From positions 1 to 33,320 of the forward strand of contig JAFGDP010000004.1 in assembly GCA_016932075.1 (NCBI GenBank): a stretch of DNA of 33,320 nt. The letters are read 5' to 3'. Position 1 is the stretch's first letter. Every line of letters starts with the position of its first letter. Below are positions 1 through 7,579 of this stretch, piece by piece. The stretch comes from Chitinispirillaceae bacterium. Its GTDB lineage: Bacteria; Fibrobacterota; Chitinivibrionia; Chitinivibrionales; Chitinispirillaceae. Both the position numbers and the translations under genes were made by a program. The notes under the pieces were generated by a model that searched no databases, had not been told where the DNA came from, and worked only from the letters and a program-made list of their open reading frames with translations.

Positions 1-1
1 A

Positions 2-1021
2 GAGCACAGCCTGGAAGTCCAGCTTCCGTTCCTGCAGGTCAAACTTTCAGAATTTGCAATCGTGCCGGTGCTCACCGGCAAAATCATCCCTGAAGAGGCG
101 GCGGATCTGATTTATCCTGTGATTGACGACAACACCGTCGTCATTGCCTCGTCGGATTTTTCTCACTATCTTCCCCAGGACCAGGCCCGTGTTACCGACC
201 AGAAAACCATCGCCACGATACTTGCTGGCAACAGCAAAGGCTTCCTTGATGCATGCGGCGAATCACCGATCCGTATTGTCATGGTGCTGGCAAAAAAAAT
301 GAGGCTTTCACCTGCGCTGCTTGACGCACGGACATCGTTCGAGACCTGCCCGAAATACGGATCGGATGACAAGGTCGTCGGGTATGCGGCAATTGTCTAC
401 GGAGGAAAAGCCGACCAGAACACCGGGGCGGCGAACCAGGATGTTGCTATACGGCACACACCTTCCGGATCGTTTTCAAAGGAAGAGGAACAGTTCCTTC
501 TGCGGCTGGCGCGTCAAAGTCTTGAAGCCGCCGTCAAAGGGGAAAAACCTCAACGGCCCCGGCAGGTTCCGGCGATTGCGAAAGAGGACAGAGGCTGCTT
601 TGTTACGCTGACCATAAACGGCAGTCTACGAGGGTGCATCGGGTATATCGAACCGATAAAACCTCTTTTCCAGGCGGTAATCGATAATGCGCAGAATGCA
701 GCGCTTAATGATCCGCGTTTTTCACGTGTTACGACGAACGATCTTCCGCAGATAATCGTTGAGATATCGGTGTTGACAAAACCAGAACCGCTTGCTTATG
801 CAGACCCGGACGATCTGCTCAGCAAGCTCGTTCCGTGGGTTGACGGCGTCATTCTGCAAAAAGGTCTTCGACATTCAACCTACCTGCCGCAAGTATGGGA
901 CCACTTTCACGGCGACAAGCTGCAATTCCTGGAAAATCTTGCACGCAAGGCGGGCATGCCGCCCGACGGCTGGAAAACCGCAGACGTGAAACGATACCGG
1001 GCGCACCACTTCAGTGAATAG
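2..1021 (+). CDS. MEMO-AMMECR1 fusion protein (AmmeMemoRadiSam proteins B and A), 5' truncated
   Basis: The reading frame is open from base 2, so the gene starts upstream of the window; the GTG at 62 is internal. The first visible residues, EHSLEVQLPFL, are the conserved His motif of the MEMO family. They are followed by IASSDFSHY and by ACGESPI, which carries the conserved MEMO cysteine. The second half (about bases 470-1010) is an AMMECR1 domain with its signature LRGCIG near base 628. MEMO proteins are metal-binding relatives of extradiol dioxygenases; in prokaryotes MEMO and AMMECR1 co-occur with a radical SAM protein as the AmmeMemoRadiSam system, whose chemistry is not settled. Here A and B are one polypeptide. 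The radical SAM partner is not in the window, and the next gene overlaps or closely abuts this one, so co-transcription is likely. Family assignment is firm; function is not. Confidence 0.9.
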   Translation, partial: EHSLEVQLPFLQVKLSEFAIVPVLTGKIIPEEAADLIYPVIDDNTVVIASSDFSHYLPQDQARVTDQKTIATILAGNSKGFLDACGESPIRIVMVLAKKMRLSPALLDARTSFETCPKYGSDDKVVGYAAIVYGGKADQNTGAANQDVAIRHTPSGSFSKEEEQFLLRLARQSLEAAVKGEKPQRPRQVPAIAKEDRGCFVTLTINGSLRGCIGYIEPIKPLFQAVIDNAQNAALNDPRFSRVTTNDLPQIIVEISVLTKPEPLAYADPDDLLSKLVPWVDGVILQKGLRHSTYLPQVWDHFHGDKLQFLENLARKAGMPPDGWKTADVKRYRAHHFSE

Positions 1022-2960
1022 GACCTCGGCGTCGATGATGCTTTTTGCGACCGGTTTTTCGGCCGCGTCCCTGCAGATACTGTTTTTCCGCGAATATCTC
1101 TCTATTTTTTCGGGCAACGAGCTGGTTACCGGCATCATTTTTTCCCTGTGGCTTTTGGCCGCGGCTGTGGGAAGCTATTTCGGCGCGCGTCTTGACTGGT
1201 GGAACCAGAACCTCCTTACCGTTCTTTATGTGTTTTCGGTTCTATCCGGAATCATCATCCTTCGGGCATTACGCCTGCTGTTCGAACCGGGAGAAGTCAT
1301 CGGGCCATGGTATATTCCGCTTATCGTGGCAGTTACCCAGACCGATGCCGCGTTTTTCAGCGGTCTGGTATATGGAAAGCTGTCAAAAGCGGGCTGCGGA
1401 CAGAAGCTATACCTGTTCGAGAACATAGGAGCACTTTTCGGGCTTTTCATGATAGCGGCAGCGGTCATGACGGGATATTCGAACGGCACCATTCTGGCCT
1501 TCATATGCGGCTTATTCGGGGCATATGTTTTTTTGCTGGATTTCTACTACCCAACGGGAAAAGTACCCTGGCTGCGCATGGCAAGTATTGCGATGATAGC
1601 AGTGATTATTGCAGGATTCATGGCGCTCAATCCGGTTTCGGTGAAATGGAAATACAGCATACCTGTTGATACGGTAGTCAATGGTCGCAGCGGGGAGATC
1701 GTGGTGAGCAGGGGAGCGGCCGACACCACGCTCCTGCTGAACGGTCGTTTGTATCGTTCAAGCATTACCTTGCCCGTTGTTGAACAGGCAGTGCATCTTC
1801 CTTTATCAATGAGATCAGCCGGCCTGCCTTCGCGAGCGCTTGTCATCAACAATAACGGGCACGTCGCACAGCTGGAAAAATACCAGTCTGTTGACATCAA
1901 ATGCATGGTGACTGAGCCGTTGGTTGCTCATGGAAAATGCGCATACGGTACTATCGAAAAGAACGCTGATACCGGCACGTTCGATCTTGTGCTCCTTGCT
2001 GCGGGAATGCCGACCACTATTGAATCATGCAGATTTTTTACGGAACAGTTTTTTGCCAGGATGCTATCATACACAAGTAAGAAAGGGGTTTTTTCTTTTA
2101 CGCTGCCGTTTTCAGAAAATTTTCTGACGGAAAAGGAGCGCGCGCTTAAAAACATCCTGTTGAACACTTTGAAATCCGTATATAAGCATGTGATGGTCAT
2201 TCCCGGGAACGGATACACCTTTGTCGCATCAAATAGTCCGCTATCATGGCCGGTTTCCCTACCTGTGAAAACCGAGTATCTTGAGCATTTCACCATTCCG
2301 CTTATCTCTAACGAAAAGATTGTTAATGCAAATAAAAATGATTGCACAACAACGAAAAATTATGTAAACAAACCGGCTGCTCTTTTGCTGGCCCAGCAAC
2401 AGTGGCTTGGATTATTCGGTTATCCCATTTCACTTATCATATCGTTCCTCATCCTGCTTGGCATTGCTTCAATGGCGTTCATTTCAAAGACACGGGGAGC
2501 TGTATCGGTTGGCACAACTGGATTTGTTGCTGGTATGTATTCTATCGTAATGCTTTTGATATTTCAGTTTTATCATGGTTCGCTTTATGAAAAAATATCC
2601 TTACTGATGATTGCGCTGACAGGTGGATTTGTCATTGGAGCAATGGTGAAAAAATGGGTATTTGCCGACTCGATAATTGCGTTATATGCTCCAATAACCA
2701 TTCTGTTTATTGCAAAAATTTCTTTTCCTCCGTTATGGCTATTCATGCTTCTTAACGGCGGTATCGGTTTTCTCTCTGGCGCGCAATTCGTTACAAGGAA
2801 AAACGAAAAATGGGGAAGCCTCTATTCTGCGGACCTTGCGGGCGGTGTTATCGGAATGGCATTATGCTCAACGGTTCTTTTGCCGGTTATAGGACTCCAT
2901 GGAATTGCATTGATGATTGGGTTTGTAAAAATCGTTTCAGTTATAGTAAGCAGGGATTGA
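1014..2960 (+). CDS. Multi-pass membrane protein with degenerate spermidine-synthase-like domain
   Basis: This 648-residue protein has a block of N-terminal membrane helices (about residues 8-210), a soluble central region (about 215-420) and a second helical block (about 460-645). This is the layout of fused MFS/spermidine-synthase-like proteins, and the N-terminal LQILFFREYLSIFSGNEL region is typical of them. The soluble part aligns in order with a Rossmann methyltransferase-type fold, but where active enzymes have a glycine-rich GGGDG-like loop it reads NNNGH, so aminopropyl transfer is unlikely. It may be a transporter or a non-catalytic membrane protein. The outer start is GTG at 1014, overlapping the previous gene by 8 bases. 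ATG at 1035 is an alternative, preceded by AGGA at 1020-1023, and I slightly favour it. The 3' third is more AT-rich than the 5' part. Confidence 0.75.
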   Translation: MNRTSASMMLFATGFSAASLQILFFREYLSIFSGNELVTGIIFSLWLLAAAVGSYFGARLDWWNQNLLTVLYVFSVLSGIIILRALRLLFEPGEVIGPWYIPLIVAVTQTDAAFFSGLVYGKLSKAGCGQKLYLFENIGALFGLFMIAAAVMTGYSNGTILAFICGLFGAYVFLLDFYYPTGKVPWLRMASIAMIAVIIAGFMALNPVSVKWKYSIPVDTVVNGRSGEIVVSRGAADTTLLLNGRLYRSSITLPVVEQAVHLPLSMRSAGLPSRALVINNNGHVAQLEKYQSVDIKCMVTEPLVAHGKCAYGTIEKNADTGTFDLVLLAAGMPTTIESCRFFTEQFFARMLSYTSKKGVFSFTLPFSENFLTEKERALKNILLNTLKSVYKHVMVIPGNGYTFVASNSPLSWPVSLPVKTEYLEHFTIPLISNEKIVNANKNDCTTTKNYVNKPAALLLAQQQWLGLFGYPISLIISFLILLGIASMAFISKTRGAVSVGTTGFVAGMYSIVMLLIFQFYHGSLYEKISLLMIALTGGFVIGAMVKKWVFADSIIALYAPITILFIAKISFPPLWLFMLLNGGIGFLSGAQFVTRKNEKWGSLYSADLAGGVIGMALCSTVLLPVIGLHGIALMIGFVKIVSVIVSRD

Positions 2961-3088
2961 TTACTTTTTAAACGGGAAAAAAGGGGAAATATTAGGCATA
3001 TAATATATATTATGTAAACTTTTGTAACTAATTAATTTTCCTGTATATAAAAACTATTTATATTACTTTACCCCTCCCCCTATTTTTG

Positions 3089-3718
3089 TTAACTCTTTTT
3101 TCTGATATGATCTTCCATAATTTTCACAATTTCATTCAAGTTACCTTTTTTTGCTATCTCAAGGGCTGTTTGTCCTTTGAAAATCCCAATAGAATCTGAA
3201 ATCAGTATATCGGCTCCTTTTTCAATGAGCTCTCTGACTATTTCGATGTTGCCGTTTTCAGCGGCGTACATGAGTGCGGTTTTCCCCTGTTTGTTCTGGT
3301 GGTTGGGGTCTGCCCTGTGATTTAATAGAACGCGCACGATTTCGAGAACTCCGGCAAGAACCGCGTTTATAAGCGGTGTGGTACCATTAGCATTGACCTT
3401 ATTGGGATCAGCTCCTTTTTCAAGCAGTAGCCGTACCACATTTATATGGCCGTAGCTGCATGCCATCATAAGCGCCGTATGCCCGGTATAATTTTTTTCG
3501 TCGACCGGAGCACCTCTGTTCAACAGGAAATCTACAGATGCGTAGTGGCCGTTTTTTGCTGCCAACCGTAATCCTGTCCATCCTTTAAACCCTGACCTTG
3601 AAGGATCAAACCCCTTGGCAATACACGCGTTAAGAGTCTCGATATCCCCTTCACCAGCGGCTTTTATGCATTTTTGATCTGCTTCTAATACAACCAGTTG
3701 TTCCAAAAGTGTGTCCAT
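3089..3718 (-). CDS. Ankyrin-repeat protein
   Basis: This 209-residue protein is made almost entirely of ankyrin repeats. Four to five units of about 33 residues carry the usual TALMxA-GH/N-VVRLLLEKGADPN pattern between about residues 40 and 200, with a short N-terminal helix before them. Ankyrin arrays bind other proteins, and nothing in the sequence tells the partner. There is no signal peptide or membrane segment, so it is probably cytoplasmic. The ATG at 3718 follows AGGGGGAA with good spacing, which fixes the start. It stands alone: its 3' end faces the membrane protein gene on the plus strand across an AT-rich 128-base gap, and upstream lies decayed sequence. The local AT content is higher than in the neighbouring operons. 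Confidence 0.85.
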   Translation of the reverse strand: MDTLLEQLVVLEADQKCIKAAGEGDIETLNACIAKGFDPSRSGFKGWTGLRLAAKNGHYASVDFLLNRGAPVDEKNYTGHTALMMACSYGHINVVRLLLEKGADPNKVNANGTTPLINAVLAGVLEIVRVLLNHRADPNHQNKQGKTALMYAAENGNIEIVRELIEKGADILISDSIGIFKGQTALEIAKKGNLNEIVKIMEDHIRKKS

Positions 3719-4093
3719 AAGTTCCCCCTGTGTTTAATGCCTTCCTATAGAGGTGTTCGTGCGTATTTGAAAAAGATTGTAATCCTGCTTTGATTGCGGG
3801 CAGCGTGTTGTTTATTTTAGCATAACTACATATGAGCATAAAGTTTCTCCTGAATTCAGCACCGCTCCTTGCATGCATACTTTTTTTTCCATTATGGATG
3901 TACACGGTCGTCTCTTTTTGGTGATTGGCGCTGTATCAGTATTGCGGATCTCGATAAAATGCAAGCGGATTTCTATTCGATTATCGCCAAAATATCCCCT
4001 GACACACGATCTTTCATGAATGAGACGGGAATTACATCCCAATCGGATTCCATAATCTCTCAAACGTGTATTGAGTTGAACATGAAGTATGAA
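3719..4093. other. Intergenic stretch, possibly decayed coding sequence
   Basis: No convincing intact gene lies here. The last 50 or so codons of a plus-strand frame ending in TGA at 4097-4099 have protein-like composition (LDKMQADFYSIIAKISPDTR and onward). They stop exactly where the ketopantoate reductase remnant begins, as neighbouring genes of an old operon would. The upstream part of the frame looks non-coding and I recognise no family. The first 100 bases should hold the promoter of the ankyrin gene. Confidence 0.35.
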
Positions 4094-4235
4094 AAATGAA
4101 TCGTTATTGTTGGAACCGGAGCGCTGGGAGGATATTATAGGTCGCTTCTATGAGGAGCATGTTCGGATGTCCGCTTTTTAGCACGAATCTATTTTTATCA
4201 TATCAGCAATCACGGGCTGGAAATCAAATTGCCAC
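4094..4235 (+). pseudogene. Remnant of a ketopantoate reductase (PanE/ApbA-type) gene, N-terminal part
   Basis: Read from base 4100, the plus strand gives IVIVGTGALGGYYRSLL, then an in-frame TGA at about 4151, then GACSDVRFLARIYFYHISN and HGLEIK. This follows, in order and spacing, the N-terminal Rossmann region of 2-dehydropantoate 2-reductases: the GxGxxG nucleotide loop, GYYG-LLA, the DVxFLxR stretch, and HGLxI. A TGA also sits just before the first codon, where an ATG-AAA start appears frameshifted. The match breaks off near 4230, where the sequence becomes the 3' end of the opposing membrane protein gene. It therefore looks like a truncated, decayed gene, about 45 codons of an original 300 or so. 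The gene cannot produce an active enzyme. Confidence 0.65.
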
Positions 4236-4236
4236 G

Positions 4237-4893
4237 TTACAGGATCATTTTTTCCAATCCGATCATGGCATATCCTGCGATGATCGGCACGGCAAGGTTG
4301 TCGTTTATGGTGATTCTGGGGTGAATTCTGAGCGGCAAAAGCTCGAACAGCATGATGACGAATGAGACGGAGAGTACGATAACCACCGGGACACTGTTTC
4401 CCCAGGGTTCGAGCAGTCCGGGGACATGAGGGAACAGCAGAAAAAACAGGATCACGCAGACTGAAAAACAGGCAAGCGACCCTTCAAGCGACTTCTTGCC
4501 GATGCGTATTCGACCCATGCTTATGCCGACCAGCGCGGCAATCGCATCGCCAAGAATGAACATGACCAGCACCATAAAGGAGACATGCGGGTATGCCGGG
4601 AATAGCAGCGTGCAGAAAAACGCCGCACCAATCACCCAGGTCGACCCGGTTATCTTGAAATCCTCTTCTTTCCTGAGCATGGTGCCGAAGCAGCGGTAGA
4701 ACCAGCCCTGTAGTAAGGGATACTTGAATCGTAGAAGCTCAATTGCCACGGACGCGATGAAAAGCGATCCGAGCAGCACGGTCATAAAATACGCGGGAAA
4801 CGACCACGACGGTGCGTAAAAAATGCCAACGGGCATGAGCAGCGCCATGAGGTGCAGCAGTTTACGGCCTATTTCCTCCTTTGTCAGTTTCAT
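4237..4893 (-). CDS. SEC59/dolichol kinase/phosphatidate cytidylyltransferase-like integral membrane protein
   Basis: This 218-residue protein has about six membrane helices. Three motifs of the SEC59/DGK/VTE5 polyprenol-kinase-like family are visible: GRKLLHL near residue 9, the central LGDAIAALVG followed by GKKSLEGS, and the C-terminal DNLAVPIIAGY. Characterised members use CTP to phosphorylate lipid alcohols (dolichol, phytol, diacylglycerol) at the membrane. Which lipid is used here cannot be told, and some bacterial members are annotated as phosphatidate cytidylyltransferases. It lies 18 bases downstream of the NHL-repeat gene and is probably the last gene of that operon. The ATG at 4893 follows GGAAAAGCAG, an acceptable ribosome binding site. 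The length is usual for bacterial members. Confidence 0.85.
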   Translation of the reverse strand: MKLTKEEIGRKLLHLMALLMPVGIFYAPSWSFPAYFMTVLLGSLFIASVAIELLRFKYPLLQGWFYRCFGTMLRKEEDFKITGSTWVIGAAFFCTLLFPAYPHVSFMVLVMFILGDAIAALVGISMGRIRIGKKSLEGSLACFSVCVILFFLLFPHVPGLLEPWGNSVPVVIVLSVSFVIMLFELLPLRIHPRITINDNLAVPIIAGYAMIGLEKMIL

Positions 4894-4911
4894 GTCTGCT
4901 TTTCCGTCATG

Positions 4912-6240
4912 TCATTTTTTCAGTTTGACCGGGTGCACCCACGAATAGTACGTGAACGATGAATAGGTCGACTCTACCTTCAGCATCAATCCCTTGTGGG
5001 GAAGCCTTCCCTTGCCTCCCGTTGAGAACACCATGGTGGACGTTCCGCATGGCGTCCAGCGTTTTTCAAAATAGGTGACGGTGTCGCTTCCCGACACGGA
5101 AAAAAGCGTCATGCGCGCGTATTCGGTCAATTTCGTAAACAGCGAGTAACGGTCATACGTGGCGGTCGTAAGCGATACGTTCTTGAGTTCGGTTCCGATC
5201 CAGAAGTACTGGGCGCCTTTTTCTTCGGCAATAAAGACCTGACCGAACCGTTTATAGATCGTGATGCCGCGCGGATCAATGAACTGGTTGTCCCTGGTTC
5301 CACGCGAACCGAATATATCGAGCATCTGCAGGTTATGGTCAAATTTAACCACGCTGTGCTTATTGGGAACAGTCACCCAGTAGTTATGATAATAGTCAGT
5401 GGCGCCGTAGGACGCCCGGAATCCCCGCGGCATGTCGGCTTTGGCATGGAACGTTCCGTCGCAGCCGATTTTCCATACTCGCGATCCGGATTTGTCCGCG
5501 CAGAAAATCAGCCGCTCATGGTTGAAATAGCTCCATCGCGCCCTGCCGTCGGCCACGGCAATGGCGGTTGGGCCCTGCTCGAAAGCAATAGCGGAGTTCG
5601 GCGTGCCGATCGTGCGAAGGACCGTTCCTGCAGTATCAAAAACAACGATACGGATGTTGCCCGGATCAGTCACATACACGAGCGCCTTTTCATCCACTGC
5701 AACGCGCGAAGGACCCTTCATTCCTTTGTTTCCAGAAACCGGACCGTAAAAACAGGAGCGCCACAGCAGTTTTGACTTTGGATTGAAAAGCCAGACCACC
5801 CGGTTGTTACCAGAGTCAGCTACGAACACATTTCCTTTGCCGTCTGCGGCGATTCCGCGCGGATGATGGAATTGTCCTTTCCCGCTTCCAATGCCGCCGA
5901 ATTTCCCCAGGGTCCACATGGAGGTGTTGAAGATGATCTCTCCCCTGCCGGCGTTTACACCGTATACCACCACCTCGTCATCATCACCTTTCTTGTTCGG
6001 GTCGTCCCAGGTCGCCAGCCGTGCGCATGCGAGTCCCTGTGGATTGGTGAAAAAGGTGCGCGGGCCGAAAAACATGAAAAGGTGCTTTGGCGTTGCTTTG
6101 CGTATCCCATACGAGTGGCCGTACGGAGGAAAAACAAGGGATTGAGCGAGCGTGGAGGCCTGAACCGACAGGACGAGGATACATGCTGTCATTAAGGAAC
6201 GCCATCGCAGCGGGTTTGGCTGGTGCGAACTCCCTGTCAT
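4912..6240 (-). CDS. Secreted NHL-repeat (beta-propeller) protein
   Basis: An N-terminal basic stretch plus hydrophobic core (LMTACILVLSVQASTLA) forms a signal peptide, so the protein is exported. NHL repeats follow, most clearly FHHPRGIAADGKGNVFVADS, then SRVAVDEKALVYVTDPGN, and later IDPRGITIYKRFGQVFIAE. They should fold as a six-bladed or similar propeller used for binding. The last 80 or so residues are not NHL-like and may form a beta domain. The ATG at 6240 overlaps the stop of the upstream aldo/keto reductase gene as ATGA, indicating translational coupling; an ATG at 6249 is possible but less likely. The ligand and role are unknown. Confidence 0.85.
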   Translation of the reverse strand: MTGSSHQPNPLRWRSLMTACILVLSVQASTLAQSLVFPPYGHSYGIRKATPKHLFMFFGPRTFFTNPQGLACARLATWDDPNKKGDDDEVVVYGVNAGRGEIIFNTSMWTLGKFGGIGSGKGQFHHPRGIAADGKGNVFVADSGNNRVVWLFNPKSKLLWRSCFYGPVSGNKGMKGPSRVAVDEKALVYVTDPGNIRIVVFDTAGTVLRTIGTPNSAIAFEQGPTAIAVADGRARWSYFNHERLIFCADKSGSRVWKIGCDGTFHAKADMPRGFRASYGATDYYHNYWVTVPNKHSVVKFDHNLQMLDIFGSRGTRDNQFIDPRGITIYKRFGQVFIAEEKGAQYFWIGTELKNVSLTTATYDRYSLFTKLTEYARMTLFSVSGSDTVTYFEKRWTPCGTSTMVFSTGGKGRLPHKGLMLKVESTYSSFTYYSWVHPVKLKK

Positions 6241-7172
6241 GGATACCATCTGAATACATTCCCTTCGTCAGGCAGTGCGGGCGACAACCGATCGGAGATC
6301 ATGGCTACGGCGTCAATCAGTCGCCGATCGACCTGACGCGAGAACAGGGCCGCATTCTGCGCCACCTGCTCAGGAGTCCGCGCGCCAGCAAGCACCGATG
6401 TTACGCCGGGCCTGCTCAGCAGCCATTGCACTGCGCATGCCGCAAGCGTCACGCCCGCCTCATATGCAACGCTCTTCATCTCCTCGACCGCCTTGTAAAC
6501 CGCGGGCCATACCAGTTGGTCGAACAGAATCGTGCGCTGACGGTGGTCTCCCTGCGGAAACCGTACAGCGGGCCCGAATTTTCCAGTTAAAATTCCTTCC
6601 GCGAGCGATCCGTACGTAATAACCTCGATACTTTTTTCGCGGCAGAATGGAAGGACTTCCCGCTCAGGCTTTTTCCAGAGCAGGCTGTATCCGATCTGAT
6701 GCGCGTCCACGCGGCCCGCGTTCATGACCTGCCGCATCTCCTGGACGGAGAAATTGCTCACGCCGATATACCGGATTATACCTTTTTGCCGCGCGGCCTC
6801 CAATCCTTCCATCATCCCGGCCAGATCGGCCCCGCGTTTCGGCCAGTGTATGTACACAAGGTCGATGACCTCGCAGCGCAGCCGTTTCAAGCTGAAATTG
6901 AGCGCGGTTTCAACCCGGTGTGCAAAGGTGAAGGGCAATTTCGTCGCGATAAGGAAGCCGGTGCGGTCTTTGGGAAGCGTTTCGCCTAAAATCTCTTCTC
7001 CGTGTCCCCTGCCGTATGCCTGTGCCGTATCAAAATGGGTCACACCCAGTTCCAAAGCTTTCCGTATTGTGTCCCTGGACTGCTCGTCATCCTGCATTCC
7101 CCACGCATCCCCGCCAAGGGCCCAGCATCCAAGACCGGAGCGTGCGACTTCAATTCCGCATCGCGTTACCAA
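6237..7172 (-). CDS. Aldo/keto reductase
   Basis: This is a 311-residue TIM-barrel NADPH-dependent oxidoreductase of the aldo/keto reductase family. The catalytic tetrad is in place: Asp in FDTA, Tyr in QAYGRG, Lys in ATK and His in IHWP. IRYIGVSNFS and the C-terminal LAGARTPEQVAQN nucleotide-binding segment are also present. The substrate cannot be deduced. The start is odd. The only in-frame start is TTG at 7172, 11 bases after GGGAG, and it gives a short N-terminus (VTRCGIEVARSGLGCW). An ATG at 7182 in another frame reads MTCLGNA, which is what family members usually have just before GIEV. A small frameshift near 7160 is therefore possible. It is the first gene of an operon with the NHL and SEC59-like genes. 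Confidence 0.88.
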   Translation of the reverse strand: MVTRCGIEVARSGLGCWALGGDAWGMQDDEQSRDTIRKALELGVTHFDTAQAYGRGHGEEILGETLPKDRTGFLIATKLPFTFAHRVETALNFSLKRLRCEVIDLVYIHWPKRGADLAGMMEGLEAARQKGIIRYIGVSNFSVQEMRQVMNAGRVDAHQIGYSLLWKKPEREVLPFCREKSIEVITYGSLAEGILTGKFGPAVRFPQGDHRQRTILFDQLVWPAVYKAVEEMKSVAYEAGVTLAACAVQWLLSRPGVTSVLAGARTPEQVAQNAALFSRQVDRRLIDAVAMISDRLSPALPDEGNVFRWYP

Positions 7173-7579
7173 GGCAGGTCATTCTCCCGTGATCGAGTTG
7201 AATCCGAGCGCTGCCAGGGAGGCGGCCGCTTCCCGCTGCTGCGATGATCATCTGACCGAATAGCGGGCAAACCCGGGCCGTTAATGTCACTGGGTTCCTG
7301 AAATGCTTCACGCGCAAGGAGGTTCCCTTTGTCGGCGATAATATGCATACTGTAAATATAGGTCATTTCAAGAACTTAATAAAGGAATGCTTCGGGTGTT
7401 TTATGCCTGTCTGACCCACGCTCAATCAAACGGCGGCAACCCCATAACCTTTTTGGCTCGAAGGGTCTTTATATTTGCCTTGCTTGAACGCGTGAGAAAA
7501 TGTTATTTATGCGTGCACTGTCTTTGACCGGCTTTTTCTGTCCTATTGCACCCATTGACCGCGTTTATTACGTGGAGGA
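7173..7579. other. Divergent intergenic region
   Basis: This stretch of about 400 bases separates the minus-strand aldo/keto reductase operon from the plus-strand Ig-like repeat gene, so it should hold both promoters. Short frames across it look random in composition. I see no strong hairpin, no clear -35/-10 pair and no RNA gene. Confidence 0.5.

Noticed and set aside
3869..4099. 76-codon plus-strand frame as a gene
   Set aside because: Only the last 50 or so codons look protein-like; the start is implausible and no family is recognised, so it is noted as possible decayed sequence only.
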